Assembly: GCA_016190465.1 (NCBI GenBank)
Contig: JACPQP010000242.1
Span: 1 to 8,482, forward strand
Source of the DNA: Chloroflexota bacterium
GTDB taxonomy: Bacteria > Chloroflexota > UBA6077 > FW602-bin22 > JACPQP01
DNA: 8,482 nucleotides
Direction of reading: 5' to 3'
Positions within the stretch are counted from its first letter, which is position 1. Every line of letters starts with the position of its first letter. Below the pieces are notes generated by a model. It saw only the letters and a program-made list of their open reading frames with translations, did no database searches and was not told where the DNA came from. Positions 1 through 4,645 of this stretch are shown here, piece by piece. Both the position numbers and the translations under genes were made by a program.

Positions 1-101
1 ACCGATGCCCATTCTACCACGCGCACTTCCGTGCCGCAACGATTTCCCACTTCGCCCGTCCCGGCGTTGTTTTTTTGACACCTTCGATTACAATGCTCAT
101 T

Positions 102-118
102 AGGTGGCATATCCACTT
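102..118. promoter_or_regulatory. Inverted repeat overlapping the lexA -35 box
   Basis: GTGG (104-107) and CCAC (113-116) flank a 5-nt CATAT centre. The pairing extends outward through a G-T pair and an A-T pair into the first bases of the -35 hexamer. A repressor bound here would block RNA polymerase, so this is a candidate autoregulatory operator. The arms are short and a chance match cannot be excluded. Confidence 0.3.
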
Positions 119-145
119 GACATGCAGCAGCCTATCATATAGAAT
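117..145 (+). promoter_or_regulatory. Sigma-70-type promoter of lexA
   Basis: TTGACA (117-122) is a perfect -35 hexamer. After an optimal 17-nt spacer comes TAGAAT (140-145), one base from the TATAAT consensus. Transcription would start near 152, just before the ribosome binding site, so the 5' leader is very short. Such a strong unregulated promoter fits a gene whose product represses itself. No GAAC-N4-GTTC or CTGT-N8-ACAG type LexA box is visible near it. Confidence 0.75.
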
Positions 146-166
146 AACGACCAGAGGAGGTGGCTT

Positions 167-784
167 ATGGACCGTCGACTCACCGATCGCCAGCGGCGGG
201 CGCTGGAGTTCATCGCCAGCTACAGCGAGGCCAACGAGATGTCTCCGTCGATGAGCGAGATCGGCGCGGCGATGGATGGGATCTCCCCCACTGCAGCGTT
301 GGCCCACGTGGTGGCGTTGGAGAAGAAGGGCTACGTGCGGCGCGATCCCCATCGGGCGCGCGGCATCGAGGTAATCAGCCGACCGGGCGAACGCGAGGTA
401 AAACCCAACCTGTATAAGCTGCCGGTCGTCGGCGAGATCGCCGCTGGCCAGCCGATCGAAGCGTACGAGGAGCACACGGAGTTTCTCTGGGTCGAAGCGG
501 GCCTGGCTCGCAGTCCGCGGAACTTCATTCTGCGGGTACGGGGGCACAGTATGATCGGCGATGGCATCAACGACGGCGACTTCGTCCTCGTCCAGCCCCA
601 GAACACCGCCGAGAACGGCGAGACGGTGGTCGCGCTCGTCGGGACCGGGGCGACGCTGAAGCGCCTGTATCGCGAGCGGGGGCACATCCGGCTTCAGCCG
701 GCGAACCCCTATCTCGAGCCGATGATCGTCTCCGACGTCGCGATTCAGGGGAAGGTCGTGGCCCTGGTTCGCCGGTACGAGTAG
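167..784 (+). CDS. lexA: LexA repressor, self-cleaving SOS regulator
   Basis: LexA represses DNA-damage genes and is inactivated when RecA filaments stimulate its self-cleavage. The 205-residue length is normal. Residues 1-70 form the winged-helix DNA-binding domain, with the typical SPSMSEIG and LEKKGYVRRDP segments. The scissile Ala93-Gly94 lies in VGEIAAGQP. The catalytic dyad is Ser128 (in VRGHSMIGDGI) and Lys165 (in GATLKRLYRE), so the protein should be competent for cleavage. The start is set by GAGGAGG at 154-160, 6 nt before the ATG, and by the promoter at 117-145. The recognition-helix region reads SPTAALAHV instead of the common SPSTVHSHL type, so its operator may differ from the textbook boxes. 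A sigma factor gene follows after 19 bp and is probably cotranscribed. Confidence 0.95.
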   Translation: MDRRLTDRQRRALEFIASYSEANEMSPSMSEIGAAMDGISPTAALAHVVALEKKGYVRRDPHRARGIEVISRPGEREVKPNLYKLPVVGEIAAGQPIEAYEEHTEFLWVEAGLARSPRNFILRVRGHSMIGDGINDGDFVLVQPQNTAENGETVVALVGTGATLKRLYRERGHIRLQPANPYLEPMIVSDVAIQGKVVALVRRYE

Positions 785-803
785 CGTTTGGAGGTTCCCC
801 CCT

Positions 804-1400
804 ATGCCGGCACAGTCCGACCTCGATTGTCACTCCACAACCGAGCTGGTCGCCGCGACGCAGCGGGGCGACCTGACGGCGCAGGAGGTGCTCTATCGAC
901 GCTTCCGCCCGTTACTCGAGGCGACAGTGGCGAGCTTTCGGCGCGGGTACGCTGGGCACGCGGATCTGTCCCAGGAGACCGCCCGCTTCTTCCTGGAGCT
1001 GGTCCGCGCGTTCTCCGCGGAGCGCGAGGGCAACTTCGCCACCTACCTCAAGGCAAGGCTCCACTGGCACATCGCCCGCTACCTCCGGGCCGAGGATCGG
1101 CGCCGCGGGCGGGAGTGTGGGCTGGTCGACAGCCACGGCGAGCTTCTCGTCGAACCGGCAGTCCCCGGCCCGGAGCCGGTCGGGATCGCCAATCCGCGCC
1201 TTCGGCGCGCCCTCGCCCGACTCTCCCCTCGGCAGCGGGCGATCATCGCCGGGTTTTACTGGCAGGACCGCGAGACCCAGGAGATCGCCTGTGAGCTGGG
1301 GGTGACGACCCAGGCGGTGACCGCCGTCCGCCGCCGGGCCGAGGCGACGCTGCGGCGCCTCTTGCTCGAGCCCGCCTCGCCCGACCCCGAGGCGGAGTGA
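804..1400 (+). CDS. Short sigma-70-family RNA polymerase sigma factor
   Basis: This 198-residue protein has the two-domain plan of alternative (ECF-like) sigma factors. Sigma region 2 spans about residues 28-100: a conserved-looking DLSQETARFFLELVRAF helix that would bind the polymerase clamp, then FATYLKARLHWHIARYLR for the -10 element. Sigma region 4 spans about 138-187: LSPRQRAIIAGFY, then a helix-turn-helix (TQEIACELGVTTQAVTAVRRR) for the -35 element. A Pro-rich linker separates the domains. GGAGG at 790-794 precedes the ATG by 9 nt. The gene begins 19 bp after the lexA stop, with no visible promoter or terminator between, so SOS induction may also raise this sigma factor. No anti-sigma gene is adjacent. 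The subgroup and the target promoters are unknown. Confidence 0.85.
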   Translation: MPAQSDLDCHSTTELVAATQRGDLTAQEVLYRRFRPLLEATVASFRRGYAGHADLSQETARFFLELVRAFSAEREGNFATYLKARLHWHIARYLRAEDRRRGRECGLVDSHGELLVEPAVPGPEPVGIANPRLRRALARLSPRQRAIIAGFYWQDRETQEIACELGVTTQAVTAVRRRAEATLRRLLLEPASPDPEAE

Positions 1401-1562
1401 GGCTGTCAGAACAAGACGCCCATCCAGCCTGCCAAATCTGGCGGCCGGGCGCACACGCGCGCTACTGCGAATCCCCATGTGACAGCCGGCGAGACGCGGG
1501 GTTTGCGGTAAGCTATACTTGGTGCCACTGGGCAAATCTGGCGGAACTGAGGGAGCGTCACC
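1401..1562. promoter_or_regulatory. Intergenic region with 12-bp direct repeats and a possible promoter
   Basis: The 12-mer CAAATCTGGCGG occurs at 1433-1444 and again at 1533-1544, exactly 100 bp apart. The first copy lies in the small palindrome GCCA-AATC-TGGC (1431-1442). Between them TATACT (1514-1519) could be a -10 element for the aldolase, but no good -35 hexamer sits at the right distance. The second copy falls between this -10 and the aldolase ribosome binding site, where a bound protein could interfere with transcription. A 5-bp stem (GGCTG 1401-1405 with CAGCC 1424-1428) after the sigma stop has no T-run and is a poor terminator. Confidence 0.35.
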
Positions 1563-2321
1563 ATGAAACTGAACACCGCGAAGCAGCTCATGCTCCAGGG
1601 ACAGCCCGCGTTCGGCTACGGCCTCTCGCTGGGCTCCCCGCTCGCCGCGGAGGCACTGAGCAAGACTGGCATCGACTTCCTGCTAGTCGACACCCAGCAC
1701 GGCTCCAACACTCCGGAATCCACCACGCTCGCCTTCCTGGCCATCTCGGCCGGCTCGGCGATCCCCATGGCCCGCGTCGCCTTCAACAACTACACCCTGA
1801 CCGGGCGCCTGCTCGACGAAGGCGCGCTGGGGATCGTGGTGCCGCTGGTGAACTCGGTCGAGGACGCCCGCGCCGTCGTCGCGGCGTGCCACTTCCCACC
1901 CCGTGGGCAGCGCTCCTGGGGTTGGGGACGCGCGGCCGCCTACGGCCCCGACTACCCCGACTGGATCGACGAGCAGCTCTTCGTCGCCGTCCAGATCGAG
2001 AGCAAGCAGGCCGCGGACAACGCCGAGGCGATCCTGGCGGTCGACGGGATCGATGGCTGCTGGATCGGCCCGGCCGACCTCGCCCTCTCGATGGGCATCA
2101 GGCCAACCAACGCGGCGTACCGCGACGAGCACGCGCGGGCGATCGAGCGCGTGCTGGAGGCGTGCCGAGACACCGGTAAGGTGCCGGGCATCGCCACCGG
2201 TTCACCGGAGGAGGCGCGCCGTCGTGCCGAGCAAGGCTTCCGGTTCCTCACCGCCGGCGGCGACCTGGGCTTCATGCTCGGTGGCGCCCTGACCGGCCTG
2301 CGGACCCTCGGGCGAGCGTAG
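1563..2321 (+). CDS. HpcH/HpaI-family class II 2-oxo-acid aldolase
   Basis: The family cleaves or forms 4-hydroxy-2-oxo acids using a divalent metal, in the breakdown of aromatics, glucarate and deoxy-sugars. At 252 residues it has the usual length for this TIM-barrel fold. Key residues by family alignment are His46 (VDTQHG; catalytic base), Arg71 (binds the pyruvyl group), and the metal ligands Glu146 (VQIES) and Asp172 (IGPADLALSMG). The PPRGQRSWGWGRAAAYG segment is also typical. GAGGGAG at 1549-1555 lies 7 nt before the ATG. It is a single-gene unit. It is not obviously linked to the sigma gene before it, and it converges on hsp20. The natural substrate (for example 2-keto-3-deoxy-rhamnonate, glucarate or hydroxyheptenedioate type) cannot be decided from sequence alone, so no gene symbol is given. 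Confidence 0.9.
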   Translation: MKLNTAKQLMLQGQPAFGYGLSLGSPLAAEALSKTGIDFLLVDTQHGSNTPESTTLAFLAISAGSAIPMARVAFNNYTLTGRLLDEGALGIVVPLVNSVEDARAVVAACHFPPRGQRSWGWGRAAAYGPDYPDWIDEQLFVAVQIESKQAADNAEAILAVDGIDGCWIGPADLALSMGIRPTNAAYRDEHARAIERVLEACRDTGKVPGIATGSPEEARRRAEQGFRFLTAGGDLGFMLGGALTGLRTLGRA

Positions 2322-2333
2322 GCCAGGAACTGA

Positions 2334-2357
2334 CCTCACCCCCTGCACCCCCTCTCC
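2334..2357 (+). repeat. Partial copy of the C-rich intergenic repeat
   Basis: CCTCACCCCCTGC followed by a C-rich CTCTCC tract matches the left part of the repeats at 2529 and 8383, with one extra A. It stops before the CCCAATACTGGG core, so it is a truncated copy. Confidence 0.5.
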
Positions 2358-2361
2358 GTCA

Positions 2362-2382
2362 GTCCCGAGCGCAGCGAGGGAC
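2362..2382 (+). terminator. Small hairpin after the aldolase gene
   Basis: GTCCC (2362-2366) pairs with GGGAC (2378-2382) around an 11-nt loop, 40 bp after the aldolase stop codon. There is no following T-run, so it is not a classical intrinsic terminator. It may protect the 3' end or may only be part of the local repeat. Confidence 0.25.
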
Positions 2383-2470
2383 CCGGCTACCGAACGGCGG
2401 CCGGGGACATGTGCGCTCACTTCCGGTCACCTGGGGGCGATGGAGCGGACCTCTCCCCCCTTCCCCCCTC

Positions 2471-2683
2471 CCCGACGCGGGGTGGGGGATGGCCCTCAGG
2501 AGTGGGCAGGATCGTCCGTGACCCCTGACAGGCCCTCACCCCCTGCCCCCTCTCCCAATACTGGGCGAGGGGGTCCGGCCTCCCCCTTCCCCCAGTATTG
2601 GGGGAAGGGGCCGGAGGATGAGGGCCGTTCCCGCCGCCGACCATGCCTGCCCACTCCTGAGGGATGGCCCCCCCCGCGTCGGG
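2471..2683. repeat. 213-bp imperfect palindrome of nested inverted blocks
   Basis: Four blocks on the left pair, in exact reverse order, with four on the right. CCCGACGCGGGG (2471-2482) pairs with 2672-2683. An 18-bp perfect block (2493-2510) pairs with 2646-2663. GGCCCTCA (2531-2538) pairs with 2619-2626. CCCAATACTGGG (2554-2565) pairs with CCCAGTATTGGG (2591-2602). The gaps between blocks are nearly equal on the two sides (10 and 8, 20 and 19, 15 and 16 nt), so the whole once formed, or still forms, one long stem centred near 2578. The inner block recurs at the right edge of the window. It encodes no transposase. It could be a non-autonomous mobile element, a folded two-way terminator, or a decayed duplication. 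Confidence 0.8.
2529..2611 (+). repeat. C-rich dispersed repeat, copy A
   Basis: It begins CAGGCCCTCACCCCCTGC, continues through CCCAATACTGGG, and ends in the opposite-facing CCCAGTATTGGG and GGAAGGGGC. It forms the tip of the 213-bp palindrome. The copy at 8383-8482 shares the same start, both cores and the same end, but has a longer and different centre. Confidence 0.8.
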
Positions 2684-2735
2684 CCCGATCAGGAACGGCG
2701 GGCTGGGGGGCGAGGTCAGGCATTCACGGACGGGC

Positions 2736-2767
2736 GACGGGGCATCCGGGACCGGGTTCGCCCCGTC
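2736..2767. repeat. Hairpin with 8-bp perfect arms
   Basis: GACGGGGC (2736-2743) is the exact reverse complement of GCCCCGTC (2760-2767), with a 16-nt centre. It lies between the large palindrome and the end of hsp20 and has no T-run. Its function is unknown, and in such GC-rich sequence it may be coincidental. Confidence 0.35.
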
Positions 2768-2833
2768 CCCCCACGCCCCGTCCCGGCGACCGGTGGTCCC
2801 CATGGCCGTGGAGTGAGGGCCAGGGGAGAGAGG

Positions 2834-2853
2834 GCCGCGGCATTTACCGCGGC
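2834..2853 (-). terminator. Hairpin spanning the hsp20 stop codon
   Basis: GCCGCGG (2834-2840) and CCGCGGC (2847-2853) are perfect 7-bp GC arms around a 6-nt loop. The hsp20 TAA stop (2844-2846 on the minus strand) lies in the loop. There is no U-run after it, so intrinsic termination would be weak. A stem of this stability at the end of the message could instead block 3' exonucleases or cause polymerase pausing. Confidence 0.4.
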
Positions 2854-3383
2854 TGACCGCCCTTGCCGATCTGCGCTTGCTGCTGGGCACCGGGGGTGAT
2901 CGTCAGGCGCTTTGCTTTGGCCTCCTCCGCCTTCGGCAGGTGGAGCACCAGGAGACCATTGTCAAAGGTCGCCTTAGCCTGGTCGGCGTTGATCGGGGTC
3001 GGAACGGTGATCGTCCGGGTGAAGCGTCCGTGCGGGATCTCGCGGAGAAGCCAGGTCACCTTCTTCCCGCCGTACGGCATCGGCTGCTGGGCCTGTTGCT
3101 GCCCGGCCTGGGCCTGTCGCTGCATCTCGTGCGACTCGCCTGGGAAGAGCTCGCCCGTGATCCGAATCGTGTTCTGCTGGATGCTGATGTCGCAGTCTTC
3201 GGGCCGGACACCCGGCAGCGTGCATCGGCAGATGAACTCGTCTTCGGTCTCGCCGACGTCGCACGGGACGAACATGCCCGTCGGGGTCGGGAGCGGCCGG
3301 ACGAAGCTCTCCTCAAACAGCCGGTTGACGGCATCGCGCAGACTCATCATCTCCGTGAAGGGTTCCCAGCGGGTCAGACTCAT
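2844..3383 (-). CDS. Hsp20 / alpha-crystallin small heat-shock protein
   Basis: Small heat-shock proteins hold unfolding proteins in a refoldable state without using ATP, as cytoplasmic oligomers. The 179-residue product starts MSLTRWEPFTEM, a typical N-terminus, and the alpha-crystallin domain covers about residues 37-163. The signature FDNGLLVLHLP (140-150) and the LPGVRPED segment (56-63) are clear. The domain is lengthened by a Gln/Ala-rich insert (about 86-104) where many relatives have a short charged loop, and the tail (165-179) is Gln-rich too. The C-terminal I-X-I motif is not obvious; RLTITPG (159-165) is the nearest match. The start at 3383 is chosen over the upstream in-frame 3455 because GGAGG (3392-3396) sits 8 nt before it. 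It is probably transcribed alone from the upstream region. Confidence 0.93.
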   Translation of the reverse strand: MSLTRWEPFTEMMSLRDAVNRLFEESFVRPLPTPTGMFVPCDVGETEDEFICRCTLPGVRPEDCDISIQQNTIRITGELFPGESHEMQRQAQAGQQQAQQPMPYGGKKVTWLLREIPHGRFTRTITVPTPINADQAKATFDNGLLVLHLPKAEEAKAKRLTITPGAQQQAQIGKGGQPR

Positions 3384-3402
3384 CGCGCTAACCTCCATTG
3401 TT

Positions 3403-3455
3403 GATTGGCCATTCTCGCGCGAGCATTTTGGATTGGCCGCCGTGCGGAGGTGCAA
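3403..3455 (-). promoter_or_regulatory. Candidate hsp20 promoter with palindromic operator
   Basis: Read on the minus strand, TTGCAC (3450-3455) and CAAAAT (3425-3430) resemble -35 and -10 hexamers, with a rather long 19-nt spacer. Immediately downstream lies the perfect 10-bp palindrome CTCGCGCGAG (3414-3423). The plus-strand 8-mer GATTGGCC occurs on both sides (3403-3410 and 3431-3438). No CIRCE element (TTAGCACTC-N9-GAGTGCTAA) is present, so control by HrcA is not supported. Another repressor, or control by an alternative sigma factor, is possible. Confidence 0.35.
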
Positions 3456-3478
3456 GAGCGATGCCAGCGCGGGGTACC

Positions 3479-3619
3479 TTACCCTTTCACCGACCCCAGC
3501 GTGAGGCCGCTGACGATGTGCCGCTGGATCGCCAGGGTGAGGATGACGACCGGCAGGCAGATGAGGGTGGCCGCAGCCCCCACGCTACCCCAGTTCACTT
3601 CCTCGCGGATGAAGGCTGC
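3479..3619 (-). pseudogene. C-terminal remnant of a sugar ABC-transporter permease (MalG-like)
   Basis: Translation of the minus strand from 3619 gives 46 residues and a TAA stop. It begins AAFIREEVNWGSVGAAATL, has a hydrophobic stretch CLPVVILTLAI, and ends QRHIVSGLTLGSVKG. This is the typical last membrane helix and tail of MalG/UgpE-type carbohydrate permeases, whose consensus ends roughly QRYFVRGLTAGAVKG. The rest, including the EAA loop that touches the ATPase, is missing. There is no start codon with a ribosome binding site. The fragment begins directly after the esterase stop codon and in the same frame, so a deletion or rearrangement junction lies there. It implies a sugar ABC transporter once sat in this operon. 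Recognition is by eye, but the match is distinctive. Confidence 0.8.
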
Positions 3620-4576
3620 TCAGACCTTTCCCAGCAGATAGCGCCGCGCCCAGCGTAGCTTGTGCTCGTGGTGCGTCGGGAACGCCTCGTGGGCGCCGAA
3701 CGGATAGACGCGTAGCTCTTTCGGCGACTGGATCCGGTTGTAGGCGGCGTAGACCGTCGAGGGCGGGCAGATCAGGTCTTGCAGGCCCACCGTCATCAGG
3801 ACCGGACAGGTGATCCGGTCAGCCAGGTTCAGATTGTCGAAGTAGCTGAGGGTGCGGAAGACCGCGTCGTGGCGATCGGGATAGCGGTTGCAGTACAGCG
3901 CGATCTCCTGGTAGGGGTTCTGATTGGTCAGCTCGAGGGCACGCGGGAACTGGCACAGGAACGGCACCTCGGGCATCGCCAGCTTCGGCCGGGGGTCGAG
4001 TGCGGCCACGGCCAGCGTGAGGCCCCCGCCCTGGCTAACGCCGGCGACGCCAAGGCGAGCAGCGTCGACCTCGGGCCGGGTCACCGCCACGTCGAGCGCG
4101 CGGACGCAGTCGACATACACGCCACGGTAATAGTAGTCCTCCGGCGCGGTAATCCCCTGGGTCATCCAGCCGGTCACGTGGCCCCCGGGGTAGACGGTGC
4201 CGTCGCTGCTCTCACCGGACTGCCCGCGCACGTCGACCGCCAGGACGGTGTAGCCCTGGAGCGCCCAGCCGAGATAGTCGTACACCTGCCCCTTGCTGCC
4301 GCTGTAGCCGTGGTAGAAGATCAGTGTGGGCTGCGACCGGGCACCCGCGCGCGCCAGGAACCATCCACCGATGCGAGCGCCGCGCCAGCCATCGTAGAGG
4401 ATCCGGGCGACACCCAGGCCATCGACCGGATAGTCGATGGGCTCCAGACTGACGTCGAGCGGAAGGGTCTTCGCCTCAGCCAGCGTGCGTCCCCAGAACT
4501 CGGCCAGGTCAGACTGCGCGGTGAGCGCCGGGCGGTATTCGCGAAGTTGGGCCAACGGTAGGTCGATCTGTGGCAC
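3620..4576 (-). CDS. CE7-family acetyl esterase (acetylxylan esterase / cephalosporin-C deacetylase)
   Basis: CE7 enzymes are cytoplasmic alpha/beta-hydrolases that remove acetyl groups from short oligosaccharides such as xylo-oligomers, and also from cephalosporin C. Counting from the GTG start (318 residues, a normal length), the family motifs are RGQ (117-119), GVSQGG with nucleophile Ser181, Asp267 in GLQDLICPP, and His296 in GAHEAF. There is no signal peptide. The start is GTG at 4574-4576, giving MPQIDLPL, because GAGGAG (4584-4589) is 7 nt upstream. A TTG at 4589-4591 would start inside that site. It follows the fucosidase by 69 bp in the same direction, suggesting that it deacetylates sugars entering the same pathway. 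In this gap GACATTG is repeated twice (4595-4601, 4603-4609) for no clear reason. The reading frame runs on past its stop into a permease remnant. Confidence 0.92.
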   Translation of the reverse strand: MPQIDLPLAQLREYRPALTAQSDLAEFWGRTLAEAKTLPLDVSLEPIDYPVDGLGVARILYDGWRGARIGGWFLARAGARSQPTLIFYHGYSGSKGQVYDYLGWALQGYTVLAVDVRGQSGESSDGTVYPGGHVTGWMTQGITAPEDYYYRGVYVDCVRALDVAVTRPEVDAARLGVAGVSQGGGLTLAVAALDPRPKLAMPEVPFLCQFPRALELTNQNPYQEIALYCNRYPDRHDAVFRTLSYFDNLNLADRITCPVLMTVGLQDLICPPSTVYAAYNRIQSPKELRVYPFGAHEAFPTHHEHKLRWARRYLLGKV

Positions 4577-4645
4577 CAGTGATCTCCTCAATGCGACATT
4601 GGGACATTGCCGAAGTAGTCACGCCATCAAAGCGAATGTACCCTG

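Larger units (their letters stand above)
1..166. other. Non-coding leader upstream of lexA
   Basis: No convincing gene is seen here. A long reading frame runs through it on the minus strand, but it is antisense to lexA and has no recognisable protein motif. The left part is GC-rich and ends in a T-run at 67-76 with no clear stem before it, so it is not called a terminator. The right part is much more AT-rich than the rest of the window and carries the lexA promoter and a small inverted repeat, described separately. Confidence 0.6.
2322..2843. other. Gene-free, repeat-filled gap between convergent genes
   Basis: This stretch of 522 bp is extremely rich in C-runs and G-runs and carries no believable gene. 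Open frames on both strands are a by-product of low complexity: they encode Pro/Arg/Gly-rich nonsense with no motif and no matching ribosome binding site. It contains a partial repeat (2334-2357), a small hairpin (2362-2382), a 213-bp palindrome (2471-2683), another hairpin (2736-2767) and the hsp20 3' hairpin (2834-2853). Lying between tail-to-tail genes, it probably serves mainly as a transcription end zone. Confidence 0.7.

Noticed and set aside
61..76. T-run as an intrinsic terminator of a gene to the left
   Set aside because: No stable stem precedes the T-run on the plus strand.
75..94. Second TTGACA (75-80) with TACAAT (89-94) as another promoter
   Set aside because: The spacer is only 8 nt, and no suitable -10 element lies 16-18 nt downstream.
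14..685. Long minus-strand open frame over lexA
   Set aside because: It is antisense to a clear lexA with catalytic residues in place, has no recognisable motif, and arises from high-GC codon bias.
1397..2179. Plus-strand open frame overlapping the aldolase
   Set aside because: Its translation is Arg/Pro/Gly-rich with no domain, and it is out of frame with the well-supported aldolase.
2471..2683. CRISPR array
   Set aside because: The repeats are inverted and nested, not direct and regularly spaced with unique spacers.
2417..2899. Several open frames in the repeat region
   Set aside because: They consist of Pro/Arg/Gly-rich low-complexity sequence on both strands caused by C-runs and G-runs, with no ribosome binding sites and no motifs.
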